Below, in pieces: positions 36,541 to 47,859 of a stretch of 64,000 nucleotides of DNA; the stretch's first letter is position 1, and every line of letters starts with the position of its first letter. Under the pieces are notes generated by a model. The model was given only the letters and a program-made list of their open reading frames with translations, ran no database searches and was not told where the DNA came from. The DNA is from Blastomyces gilchristii SLH14081. Its lineage: Eukaryota > Ascomycota > Eurotiomycetes > Onygenales > Ajellomycetaceae. The translations under genes and the position numbers were made by a program. Location: the NCBI RefSeq assembly GCF_000003855.2, contig NW_003101681.1, forward strand, positions 3,107,028-3,171,027, read 5' to 3'.

Positions 36541-37084
36541 TGTAATATAATAGAATTAAAACAGTGATGAGTCAGTGATATTATATAGAGATAGTTGTTT
36601 AAGAAGCTGTATAAGTGAGCTTGACAATCTTACTTAAATAGCAAGCTCATAAGCTACAGAGTTATTGTAAGAATATCACAGATATGATACTTAGTATACT
36701 AGAAAGATTGTATAAGAAATGCAGTAACTCATATATATATTTCAGTAGAAAAAAAATAAATCACTGACTTCTTTGATAAGAAGTCAGCATCTAGCTATTC
36801 TATATAGATAAGAAGTGAATATTCTTCTTCTATTTCATGAGTGAGAATAGCCAGAGTGATACCTTAGCAATGTCTCACTATCATGAAAGAGTAATCTGCT
36901 GACCTTGTATAGAAGTGAGGTTCTCATATTCATCAATTGAATCTTCTTATATTATATTCAAATGATGTCATAGAATGATTGGAAACCGGTTTGAATGATC
37001 TGCAGGATGAATGAAATCATCCGCATGAAAGCGATGAGCTGTGTGAAACTGCAATGAGGCCTTGACGCGGCTAGAGACATGACA
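36541..37084 (-). repeat. G1 5' LTR
   Basis: 544 bp, starting TGTAATATAATAG and ending GAGACATGACA on the plus strand. The right, outer 120 bases keep CpG sites (GACGCGGCTAG) while the inner side is fully decayed, the mirror image of the 3' LTR. Confidence 0.9.
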
Positions 37085-38699
37085 CAGACTGTTTCAATTA
37101 TGAGATTTATAAGTCTATTTTCAATTGAAAAGTTGATCAGACTATTTCAAAAGAAGAATAAAAGACTTTTATATATAAAACACCTGATTCTTTTCACACT
37201 AGTTCACTAACTGAATTAGATTTTTGAAGAGAATATAATAAACTAAAATTGATTTTTAAGATAAATCAATAAAATGTTTACAATCTCTTTCTTGAGATAG
37301 AGTGAGAAAAAGTATAATATCAATTGATAATAAATCAGATGATATAACAGTATTTGAGAGAAAAACTGAGAAAAAATATGTTCATTTTTTGCAGAGAAGT
37401 TGATTAAAACTATTTAATTTAATTTTAAAGCATTCAATTCTTCTCACACAATAAGTATACAACTCAAATCAGTTAATAAAGAGTGTAAAAAAGAATTAAG
37501 TATTAATAAAAGCTTCTCAGTCACTGAAAAAGTAATTCTTACTTACAAGAATGTGAAATTATAATAGAAAATAACTCTGTTTTTAATTCTTTGTAAGAAT
37601 ATTGTGTAAACTTCAGAGAAAAACATCTTACTTTTTCAAGAGAAGTAAAAAACTAATTCTAAGATTCTTTTTCTATATTAACTGCTGCAGAAAAATGAGA
37701 TAGAAACTGCTAAAATATGTACTATTATATACTCTCTATAAAGACTGTCTCTCTTCAGAGTCTTGATATTATAGAGAATATAAGTCTATTTTTATATAAT
37801 AATATAAATATTATCAGCAGAATATAGAGGAACTGATTATTTATATTTCAAAATTGAAGACTTTATCAATGATTATATTCATATAGAGTTAATTCTCAAA
37901 TTCAATAGAAATCTAGTGTTGCTGTTCTCAATCTCTTACAGAATCTATTAAATATTGAGATATTAAAACTAGATTTAATATATCTCACTGTGCAGAGATC
38001 AAACACTCAGTCAGATCTTGAAGTATACTGATTTTATACTTATTAATATGTTGTTGTCTGCTGATTATATATTCAATACTGTTGCCAAGGTATTCTTTTG
38101 TATTTTTCTGCTTAGAATGAGCCAGATTGAGAGAAGCAGTACAAGAGTGAAACTTGGTATTGATGTCTTCATACATCAAAGACAGACAGACTTTTTATGA
38201 AGATTGCACTTCAGATATGTCTGTTAATTATATACTTGATTTTATTATGAAGATATCTTTTTGTATTTTTCTGTCAAGAATAAGCCAGATTGAAAAGAGT
38301 GGTACAAGGATGGGACTTGGTGTTGATGTTTTGAAACATCAAAGATAGACAGGGTTTTCAGAGAGATTACTTCTCAGATATCTTCACAATTACAGATCAG
38401 AGATCTTTCAAAATCAAGAAGACTGATGCATATGACTAAGTATCTTCACCTTACAATTTGTATGGCAATTTGGCCCGGGGTTGTGATGTGATAGAGATGA
38501 ATAGGGGATAAGCCCACACAGAAGTTGTGAACAACATATGGTTCACATTTGGCTGGATCACTTGACCACCACACAGGGTACACGGTCAGCGATGGGGTCA
38601 AAATGCTTGTATGATCAAGGGCTTTTCAATGAATCTATTGATGGCTTCTTATTTGAAAAATTAAGTGAGTTTATGATGAAGCGGTTGTTGAGCTTACTG
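37085..38699 (-). other. LINE-A 5' UTR
   Basis: 5' end of LINE-A between G1 and the TSD at 38700. It holds the remaining short repeats (37085-37165), AT-rich sequence with no recognisable gene (37166-38000), a 163-bp tandem duplication (38018-38350) and a GC-retaining end (38380-38690, including CACCACACAGGGTACACGG). The ORFs here (for example 37985-38179 on the minus strand and 38538-38735 on the plus) match nothing I know. The preserved GC suggests that few other copies contained this part. Confidence 0.7.
38018..38350. repeat. Tandem duplication, period about 163 bp
   Basis: Two adjacent units. Both contain TTTTGTATTTTTCTG (from about 38096 and 38259), then AAGCCAGATTGA or GAGCCAGATTGA, GGTACAAG or AGTACAAG, CTTGGT[AG]TTGATG, and ACATCAAAGA[CT]AGACAG. 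Later differences are mostly transitions. The period is not a multiple of three, so coding is unlikely. By position it may be a promoter repeat. Confidence 0.85.
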
Positions 38700-39305
38700 A
38701 GTGCGATTACAAGATCTATAATAAGAAACTTCTGACAATAGTACACTGTCTAGAAGAATTAGACTCTGAACTTCAAAGTATCTTCAAATTTGAGATAATC
38801 ACAGATTATAAGAATCTCAAGTAGTTCATAATCAATAATAAGATTACTGAATAATAGATGTGATAATCTGAGCTATTAAGCTGTTTTCATTTCATAATAC
38901 ACTACTTCTCTGACAGCCAGAATTAGATGACAGATGCTCTCTCATGACAAGAGCAAGATATATCATTTAATGTAACAGACACTTACTGAATGAACTGAGA
39001 TCATCAGCTCTTAGATCTGAAAATACTAGTTAATTATAATGAAACAATTTATAACACTATATATACTTCTCTGATTTGAACTGTCACTGATATTCTGCCT
39101 TCTCTCAAAGCTACAGTAGATGAAGTATGACATATAATAGCTCAGACTGATAAACTTCTTCAAATACTTACTGAGATAATATATCAAGAAGCATTCTGAT
39201 TTCTTTCAGAACTACATGTAAGAACTGACATCTTAGAATACTTAATTAATAACAATAACACTCTGCAATTGCGTGAATAATGTTGAGTCTCTCAGTCTGA
39301 ACTTT
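38700..39305 (+). mobile_element. Gypsy element G5, right fragment
   Basis: Plus-strand pol fragment continuing from 4354. Reads E-C-D-Y-K-I-Y-N-K-K-L-L-T-I-V-H-C-L-E-E then I-I-T-D-Y-K-N-L-K, the RNase H region of gypsy elements. A spacer before integrase follows and matches G2 (I-A-Q-T-D-K-L-L, then F-L-S-E-L-H-V-R-T-D-I). It is cut by L5 at 39305. Stops are at expected Trp positions. The remaining integrase of G5 is not found within the window. Confidence 0.85.
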
Positions 39306-41094
39306 ATTATTATTATTATTATTCTTCAATTATATATGTATACAGTCAGAGACTATGACATCTATCTGAGAACTTTTAGTTCTCAGGGTTTTTCTAATAT
39401 CTATGAAGTTAACTATTATACATTTATCAATTTCAGATATGCAAAATCAGAAAATTTCAGCTCAGAATATAAAAACTCTTTACAAATTGCAGTATTTTAA
39501 CATCTTCTGATACTTTCAAATCATTTAGAAATATCATGACAAAAGAAAAGAGAACAAAGTCTTTAAGATAGACATATTAAATAAGTAGACAGAAAAGAAC
39601 AGAAAATAAAAAGTAAAATAAAGAGAGACTATAATAAAATAAAATTATTAAAAGCTAGTGTATAGCTGTTTTAAAACACTATATCTAATCAATTTTCATA
39701 TCTTCATATTCAGATATTTCTGAATTCAGTCACTTTCTTATAGCTGGTTGAATTTTTGATATAAAATCTATTAAGTATTTGATTTCTGTCTCAGTTGAGA
39801 ATAAGAACCTTATATTTAATTGATTTAAATTATATTTCTCTTTCAACCTGACTCTGGGACTATTGTACAATGAATAATATATTATAATATACTCAGGATT
39901 TTCATTTACATTGCAGAATAAGCATTCTGTTGAACCAAATCTATTATCAAATCTTTGTATATAAGATTTCAAATAATTATGTTCTAGTTTCAGCTGAATT
40001 ATAGATGAGAATATTTTCTTTTTACATTTAATTAAACAAGATTTTCACTTGAGCTTTATCTCAAATCTTGAATAATGTATGCTTCTATTTTGTTTCTGCC
40101 AGCTTTCATTGTACTTATTTAAACAAGATCATTTTGTCTTTGTCTTTATAAAAGATCAGAACACTGCTTTTTAAATAGATCTGTTTAATTCTTAATTCCT
40201 TTTTTATCACTGAATCAGCTAGTTCATTATCATGAATATTGATATAAGCAGAAACATAGTGTAGATAAATTATCACTTTTGATGTTCTTCTCTTTTGAAT
40301 TTTTATAACAGAATTTAAAATCAGTTCAAGATTCATTTGATTATTATGAATCTGACTATTTCTAAGTCTTTTCAAAAGAGCTTTACTATCAAAGAATATT
40401 GATATCTTTTTCAAACTACTTTCTCTTTTATAAGATTTTATCTCAATAAGTTTGAAAGCTTTCACTATTATAAATAGTTCAGGATCAAAGACTTCAGATT
40501 CACAGTCTAAATTTCAGAAATCTGAGATAAAATTAATATTATCTTCAGTATAAACAATGTCTGTATCTAATCTATTTAAATTCTCATTTTTTAAGTCATT
40601 TGAGTAAATCAGAATAGAGTCTTTTATATTAATTATAGAGATCTTCTTCAAATCCTGTTCATATTGTCTCTCTTTAGATAGTTCACTTATTTATAAGTCT
40701 ATGAGAGGTTTCAGCTTTTCTCTTCAGAGAGATATCTTCTCAAGATTAATTTTCTCAACATTTTATAAAAAAGAATTGATTTTTAATCAGTCAACATAGT
40801 CTGTATAGTTGAGAGAGCATTTTCTTTGAAGAATTATTTTCATTTCAATCAAGAAATCTATTTCAATCTAGTTCATTCCCTGAGTTGATTAATGCAAATG
40901 AAGAAGAAACTCTTTCTCTGATTATATAATTTGAGCTCATCTTTATAACTTTTAGAGTATAGTTCATACAGGTCTTTTCAAATTGAATAGCAGAAGAAGG
41001 AATTGAACCTTCAATTTTCATTGCTTGAATAGAAGATAATTTGAATGCTCTCAGAATTCTTCTCAAAGCTATGTTTTACAGACTTTAAAAGAGT
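39306..41094 (-). mobile_element. LINE copy L5, 5'-truncated
   Basis: Minus strand, ATT tail at 39306-39323, hairpin at 39367-39390, ORF2 C-terminal knuckle, RNase H and the end of the RT connection region. Open pieces at 39730-39972 (with C-L-F-C-N-V-N-E-N-P-E) and 40115-40465 (R-N-S-Q-I-H-N-N-Q) belong to it. The 5' end is at about 41094, right beside the G3 LTR. The left flank CAGTCTGAACTT and the ACAGT at 41095-41099 suggest that G3 later landed in L5's right TSD. Confidence 0.87.
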
Positions 41095-41099
41095 ACAGT

Positions 41100-41639
41100 C
41101 GTCACGGCCCCGGCCGCGCCAAGGCCCTGTTGCGGTTTCACACGGCTCATTGCTTCCCTGCAGATGATTTCATTCATCTCACAGCCTGTTTGAACCAGTT
41201 TCCAACCATCAATGACATTATTCAGATGTAATATAGAAAGATTCAATTGATGAATATAAGAACTCTACTTCTATACAAGGTCAGCAGATTACTCTTTCAT
41301 AACAGTAAGAGACTGCTGAGGTATCACTTCAGCTATTCTCACTTATAGAATAGAAGAAGAGTATCTGCTTATTATCTATATAGAATAGCTTGATGCTGAC
41401 TTCTTATCAAAGAAGTCAGTGATTTATTTTCTTCTACTGAAATATATATAAGAGTTACTGTATTTCTTATATAATCTTTCTAGCATATCAAGTACTATAT
41501 CTGTGACATTTTCATAATAATTCTGTAGCTTAGAAGGTCACTATTTAAGTAATATAGTCAAGCTCACTTATACAGCTTCTCAGACATCTATCTATATATT
41601 ATCACTGACTAGTCATCACTTCAGTTTCATCATATTACA
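41100..41639 (+). repeat. G3 5' LTR
   Basis: 540 bp, matching the G1 LTRs in reverse orientation. The outer left end is strongly GC-rich (CACGGCCCCGGCCGCGCC); the inner end reads CATATTACA. It starts CG where TG is expected. Confidence 0.87.
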
Positions 41640-42750
41640 ATTCAAATTGCTCAAGCTGATTATAAGTTTGAATCAGTTAAGCTCTATTATCAGACTGATA
41701 TCATCTTACACTCTCATGCTAAGATCAATTTAATCTCACTCTCTAAGAGAAACTACAAATCATTCTCTAGAAGGTGTATATCTCTACTCTGGCAGAAATC
41801 TAAGATTTCTTAACCTGCTGTGCATTTTGATATAATCTTTTCAACTGCTTTATCACTGTTACAATATGTACACTTCTACATCTATTATAAAGATAGAGAG
41901 ATTAAGATTGAAGATTCTTCAAATTATAAGAGAAATATATTATCTGAATTTCACAACTTTATCTACACTCTTGAACAGAAATTTCATCTTAACCTGAGTC
42001 AGTTTAATACTCATAAGATGAAAGTAATATACACTGTCAACCTTCTTGAAGATATCTCTGCAACTACTTAAACTATTAAGAAGACAGAGCTTGAGTGTAT
42101 CAATACTATCAGAACTTGAGAAGAATTCAAAGACTTTCTACTGAATCAGATTGAAGATTATTATATTCACAACTTTACAGTGATACAGCAGTTCAACTTA
42201 TTATATTAATAAGATAATGAGAATTCTTCTGATTTCAATACAAGATTTGAAGAATATTGAGAGAAATGAATCAATACTTTAAATTAATTAAAGACACAGC
42301 TTTATCTTACAAAGCTGACTCATAAGATGTATATAATAATATCATAGAATCAGAGTTCATTAATTAACTACACTGAGCTTATTAACTTAGCTTCTCAGAT
42401 CTATTTGAATAATCAATACTCTGAGAAAAAGATTAATAAGATCTCTTCTAAGTAATCAGTAATAAGATTTAAACAGTATTATCACAGCTTTAGTGCAGAG
42501 AATATAAAGAAAAATTTCAAGTATTTCAATTCTTTACTTACTGTTAAGAAATATTAAAAAGCTTTTGACAAAGATCTCTACTTTAACAGTAGAGCTAATG
42601 ATCACTATACTAGTAATTATAAGAACCTGAAGAAGAGAAGAAACTGAGAAGATATCTTCTCAAAGTTAACTCTTTATCTAGCAAATGTATCTGTAGAAGA
42701 TAAAGAGAAAAAAGAAATCAAGAATTAATAATTCTCACATCTTCAAGTTC
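41640..42750 (+). pseudogene. G3 gag, degenerate
   Basis: The open piece 41820-42071 contains F-H-N-F-I-Y-T-L-E-Q-K-F and V-I-Y-T-V-N-L-L-E-D-I-S, a gypsy capsid segment. A continuing frame follows with several TGA and TAG stops. The nucleocapsid region near 42580 is too damaged to show a full knuckle. Aligns with G1 gag. Confidence 0.78.
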
Positions 42751-43618
42751 ATATCATGATCACAATGAATACTTCAAATGAGAAGATACTAGTGAGATGC
42801 CAACTTGACTTCAGAATGAATATGAACTTTATATTCTATTTCTTTTTTTTTGATAAACAATTGAAAGAAGATAAACTTATCAAATCATATGAAATTTATC
42901 AATGAAATAAAATATCATTATTTTGATATAATTCAAGCAAAGTTTATGATCACAGACTTAGAAGAAATCTTTAAGAAGAGCAGTCTGCTTCTTCATATTA
43001 TCAATATCACAGATGAGAATATCATTCTAGATCTTTCATAATTAAGAGAAAACAATTCTCTCATTAACTGAGTTATTCAGGTGTGATGATACTGTCTCAC
43101 TGATAAAGAGACAGTAATAGAGAAACTCAAAAGTTTCATTAGAAGAATGTTGAGACAAAGATAGAGTTAATATACTATTTAGCAGATGACTGAGGCTTGA
43201 GAATAGATGAATAAGTCATCACTCTTGCTATAAGATCAGCAGCAGTATTCATCATTGAGAACACATGAATATAATATGTCTTTACAGATTATAAGAATAT
43301 CTTTTCAGAAAGAGAAGTAGCAAAGTTTTCTGATATCATGATAGAATATAAGATCTGTCTTGAATATGATGTAACAGCACTGTACAGACTTCTTTACAAC
43401 TTATCAGTAAAGAAATCAAATGTTCTGTTTAAATATCTTGAGAAAGTGTAATCGAAGAACTGAATACACTAATTAAAGAGTTCAGCAGAGACAATCATAT
43501 TATTTATACTCAAGAAGAATAATTCACTACATCTTTATATAGACTACAGAGATCTCAATAAAGTGACAGTTAAGAATCACTATTTATTATTATTAATTAA
43601 TGAGATGATTAATCAGAC
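42751..43618 (+). pseudogene. G3 protease and RT start
   Basis: Runs from a degraded protease region into RT, with L-H-L-Y-I-D-Y-R-D-L-N-K-V-T-V-K-N-H-Y at about 43515-43580 and L-I-N-E-M-I-N-Q just before the L4 junction. The RT active site (Y-x-D-D) and most of RNase H are absent because of the gap at L4. Confidence 0.82.
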
Positions 43619-45368
43619 TATTCAAATCATCTTCTATTAAAGTAATGGAAATTGAAGCTTCAATTCCACCTTCTGCTATTCGATTTGAAAAGGCCTGCAT
43701 GAACTATGCTCTGAGAGTCATGAAGATGAGCTTAAATTATATAATCAGAGAAAGAGCCTCTTCTTCATTTTCATCAATTAACTCAGGAAATGAACTGGAA
43801 CAAAATAGATTTCTTGATTGAAATGAGAATAGTGCTTCAAAGAAAATGCCCTCTCAACTGTATAGACTATATTCACTGATTAAAAATCAATTTTTATCAT
43901 TAAATTTTGAGAAAATTGATTATGAGAAGATATCTCTCTGGAGAGAAAAGCTGGAATCTCTCATAGACTTACAAATAAGTGAACTATCTAAAGAGAGAGA
44001 ATATGAACAGCATCTGAAAAAGATCTCTACAATCAATATAAATGGCTCTATTCTGGTTTACTCAGATGACTCAAAAAATGAGAGTTTGAACAGATTAGAT
44101 GCAGACATTGCTTATAGTCAAGATAATATCAATTTCATCTCAGATTTCTGAAATTTGAGCTGTGAATCTGAAGTCTTTGATGCTGAACTGTTTATAATAG
44201 TGAAAGTATTCAAACTTGTTAAGATAAAATCTTATAAAAGAGGAAATACCTTGAAAGAGACATGAATAGTCTCTGATAGTCAAGCTGCTTTGAAAAGACT
44301 TAAAAATAGTCAGATTCATAATGATCAAATAAATCTTGAACTGATTTTAAATTCTGTTGTGAAGATTCAAAAGAGAAGACTATTAAAACTGATAATTCAT
44401 TTACACTGAGTTTCAGCCTATATGAATATTCATGATAATGAATTTGCTGATTCAGCAGCTAAAAAGGGTTCAGAATTAGACAGATCTATTCAAAAAACAG
44501 TGTCCTAATCTTTTATAAAGAGAAAGATAAAAGAATCTTGTTTAAACAAGTGAAATGAAAGCTGACAGAAATAAAAGAAGAGCATACATTATTCAAGATT
44601 TGAGACAAAACCAAAGTGAAAATCATGTTTAATTAAATGTAAAAAGAAAATATTCTCATCTATAATTCAGCTGAAACTAGGAGATGATTATTTCAAATCT
44701 TATATACAAAGATTTGATGATAGATTTGATTCAACACAATGCTCATTCTGCAATACAAATAAAAATCCTGAGCATATTGTAATACATTGTGCATTATATA
44801 ATAGTCTCAGAGTCAGATTGAAAGAGAAGTATGATTTCAATCAATTAAATATGAGGTCCTTATTCTTAACTGAGACAGGAATTAAATATCTAATACACTT
44901 TCTATCAGACACTCAAGCAGCTAAAAGAAAACAGCTGAATTTAGACACATCTAAATATAAAGAGATGGAAATTGAGTATATATAGTCTGTTAAAACAGCT
45001 ATACACTATCTTTTAATGATTTTGATTTGTTATAGTCTCTCTTTACTTTACTTTTTCTTTTCTTTTTTTGTTCTTTTCTATCTATCTATTTAATGTGTCT
45101 ATCTTTAAGACTGTGTTCTCTTTTCTTTTGTCATGATATTATCAAATGGTTTCAAAGTATCAGAAGGTGTTAAAATACTGCAATTTATAAACAGTTTTTG
45201 TATTCTAAGCGGGAATTTTCTGATTTTGCATATCTGAAATGAGTAAATGTATAATAGTTAACTTTATAGATATAGGAAAAACCCTGAGAACTAAAAGTTG
45301 TCAGATAGATGTCATAGTCTATGACTGCATACATCTATAATTGAATAATAATAATAATAATAATAATA
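43619..45368 (+). mobile_element. LINE copy L4, 5'-truncated
   Basis: About 1.75 kb LINE 3' part with an AAT tail at 45344-45368. The open piece 43846-44151 leads into RNase H (I-L-V-Y-S-D-D-S-K); later come the zinc knuckle C-S-F-C-N-T-N-K-N-P-E-H near 44740-44780, and the 3' hairpin. No clear TSD: the left flank is GATTAATCAGAC and the right flank GTATGTACTCAC, consistent with a target deletion. Confidence 0.88.
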
Positions 45369-47428
45369 GTATGTACTCACTGCAAGTTCGGACTGATTAT
45401 GTAAATCTGTATTACTTCTTGACAACAAAGAGCTTGACAGAACAGTAAGTCAGGTGAGTAGAGTTACTTTCAGAGTATGATTTCTATATTTAATGTTATT
45501 CAGATCAGCTTAACTCCGCTGACACACTGTTTAAGTAATCTGATTATAATATTATTAATGACAAGAAGAATTCTATAAAAGAATCTCTATTATTACTGTA
45601 GAAGAAGCTAACTGCAGAGAGTTACAATTCTCTAAAGCTTGAGAACAGTATCAGTAAGACAGCTGTGCAACTCAGTATAGAATATGAAAGAAAATCTGAG
45701 TTCTTGCAGAGAATTAACACTGAAGATCATCAGTTTCTTATAATATATCTTACTATCATTGAATTGATAAAGAATGAAACAGTCTATAATCTTTCAATCT
45801 GACTACTTTTAGAATTTATTGATAAGTTACAGGAGAGAGATGTCTCTACTACAGCTTAAATTCAGATGTTAAAGAAGAAAGAATTTAGTTTAAACTTAAA
45901 AGAGACAGACTCTGAGCAGAACAGTGTTACTAAGAAATCAAGTCACTGATAACTAGAAGAATGTGAACTTCTACTCTTAAATAGTACAGTCTTCATTTCT
46001 CATAGCAGAGCAATGTGTCAGAAGTTATTCAGAATTTATTATAATGATTCTCATACTGAGCACTTCAGATTAGAGAAGACTTAAGAGCTTCTAAAATATA
46101 AATATGTTTAAAACAAGCTGCAGATAGATATCAAAGAGTATATTAAGACTTATAATATCTCTTAAAGAATAAAGATCTCACAGTATAAGTAATACAGTGC
46201 ATTGATATCACTGTCTATTTTAGAGAGAATATAATATAATCTATTAATAAATATCATAGCTGACCTGCTGAAGTCAATAAGAGTCAAAGAATATGACTTA
46301 ATTTTAGTTATTATTGATCACTTTACAAAGATGATAAAATATATCTCTACTTATAAAAAGATTAAAGTCTCTGAATTAACTGACCTGTTTTTAGATATCA
46401 TTTTTCATAATCACAGTGCTTTGAAATTGTTAATAACAGATCAAGAATCTCTCTTCATTAGTAAATACTGATCAGCTTTTTACTATTATCTTATAATAAG
46501 ATATCTTGTCAGCACTGCATTTCATTCACAGACAGATGATGAGACTGAATATCAGAATCAGATATTAGAATAGCATCTTCAAGTATTTTATTTATATTAT
46601 CAGAATGATTAATCTAAGCATCTTCTAATCACTGAATTTGTGTATAATAATGTAAGCAATGCAATCTTAAAAGTATCTTCTTTCTATACTTATTATAAAT
46701 ATAATTCTTCATTACTCAGTGATATTGCAGACAACATTTTAAAGAGAGGAATAGACATTCAGAATATTGAACAGATACAGAGACCAGAGTATTTCTCAGT
46801 ATCAGAAGTAAAAGCTAGATTGAAACTTTGGAATAAAATTTATAAAAAGACATTGAAAAGCATTCACTACACTTAGAAGCAGTAGATAGACTACTATAAT
46901 TAAAAACATCTCTCAATGCAGTTCTTAATAGAGAATTAAGTACTACTTTCAGTAAAGAATATCATGATAATAAGACTGTGTAAGAAGCTCAGCAAGTAGT
47001 GACTAGAATCTTTCTCAGTAATAAGAGCGATGAATAAGCAGATATATAAGTTGAAATTAATCTCAGAATTGAAATCAATTGATTCTGTTTATTACATTGT
47101 CTATTTAAAGCTTTATAAGTAATATTTTGAAATAAAGCTGTCTTGACTGAATAATATTGAGATTGAGAATGATACTGAATATCTTATGAAGAAAATATTG
47201 AACCCATGAATATATTACAGCAAGCTTCAATATCTTATTAAATAAGAAGATTATTTATTGTCAGAGACTTTATGAGAATCGCTTAAGTATTTAAAAAATG
47301 CTGAGAAAGAGATTATAAGCTATGAGATGACTAGTAGAGATCACTCTGTTACATATAACAGATGTTGAATAAGAAATGATCACTTGAGACTTCTCATTTT
47401 TCTCAAGAGATTTCTTAGCAATAATCTT
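45369..47428 (+). pseudogene. G3 RNase H end, integrase, chromodomain
   Basis: Begins V-L-T-A-S-S-D at 45372 and continues S-A-D-T-L-F, the end of RNase H. The integrase core spans about 46230-46600: L-V-I-I-D-H-F-T-K-M, L-I-T-D-Q-E-S-L-F-I-S-K-Y (catalytic Asp kept) and a region near the catalytic Glu with D-D-E-T-E-Y-Q-N-Q. The open piece 46640-46876 is the integrase C-terminal part. A chromodomain lies at about 47160-47330 (Y-S-K-L-Q-Y-L-I-K, Y-L-K-N-A-E-K-E). Trp codons are replaced by stops. Confidence 0.85.
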
Positions 47429-47840
47429 GTAATCACTGCTATTGACAACATTACTGACTGACCAGTTGTGAAAGCAGTTTCAGAGATAATAGAGAAGATG
47501 ATAATGAAGTGCCTATATAATCAGATCTATGTCAACTATGAAATACCGTGTGAGATTCTAACTGATAACAGTGCAAATCTCATAGAAGAAATGATGAGGG
47601 ATTTCATGAGTCAGTTACAGACAAGACATCATAGAAGAACATCATATCACCTGCAGATAAAGATAAAGATAAAACATTTGAATAAAATTCTGAATAATAT
47701 GCTGACAATTATTTTAATAAGCTCTTCAAATAAATGAGTTTTATATACAGCAGATCTCTTGAAAAAGTTATTCTCTATAATTGTTTATCGAGTATAAGCT
47801 GATAATTTGAACTTCTTAAGTATAGTAAAATGAGCCTTGG
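47429..47840 (+). pseudogene. Gypsy integrase fragment, G4 family
   Basis: Plus strand. Reads V-I-T-A-I-D-N-I-T-D then K-A-V-S-E-I-I-E-K, with an open stretch to 47737 including I-L-T-D-N-S-A-N-L-I (catalytic Asp region of the core) and H-H-R-R-T-S-Y-H-L-Q. It closely matches the minus-strand G4 integrase at 51896-52168. Joined directly to G3 without an LTR, so it is a recombined or truncated remnant. It fades near 47840. Confidence 0.8.
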
Positions 47841-47859
47841 CCTGCAGAGCAATTGCAGA

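Larger units (their letters stand above)
22513..37084 (-). mobile_element. Gypsy chromovirus G1, complete but with nested insertions
   Basis: Minus-strand Ty3/gypsy element with LTRs of 543 and 544 bp (22513-23055 and 36541-37084) and TSD CAGAC (22508-22512, 37085-37089) inside the LINE-A 5' UTR. Order from the right: gag, protease, RT, RNase H, integrase, then chromodomain split by G2 (26104-31919), then about 1.6 kb of extra sequence holding SINE 2 and MITE 2, and the 3' LTR. Minus its insertions it is about 7.8 kb. It is the same family as G3. All genes are degenerate. Confidence 0.9.
4355..38699 (-). mobile_element. LINE-A: near full-length Tad-like LINE split by nested insertions
   Basis: One non-LTR retrotransposon, minus strand, with its AAT-repeat 3' tail at 4355-4374 and 5' end at 38699. 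TSD copies are AGTGCAATTAC (4344-4354) and AGTGCGATTAC (38700-38710), in a gypsy reading frame that rejoins across it. Own sequence lies at 4355-7898, 8274-8433, 15693-17303, 21769-22512 and 37085-38699, about 7.6 kb in all, similar to Tad1-type elements. From 5' to 3': 5' UTR with two kinds of tandem repeat, ORF1 with zinc knuckles, then ORF2 with endonuclease, RT, RNase H and a C-terminal zinc knuckle, and a 3' UTR with a hairpin. Insertions, left to right: SINE 1, G6, L2+L3, G1. All ORFs carry stops. Confidence 0.88.
41100..47428 (+). mobile_element. Gypsy chromovirus G3, 3' end missing
   Basis: Plus-strand relative of G1. 5' LTR at 41100-41639, gag, protease, start of RT, then LINE L4, then RNase H end, integrase and chromodomain to 47428, where homology to G1 stops and another element's integrase begins. 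No 3' LTR is present. About 950 bp of RT and RNase H, judged against G1, is missing at the L4 site. Confidence 0.9.
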
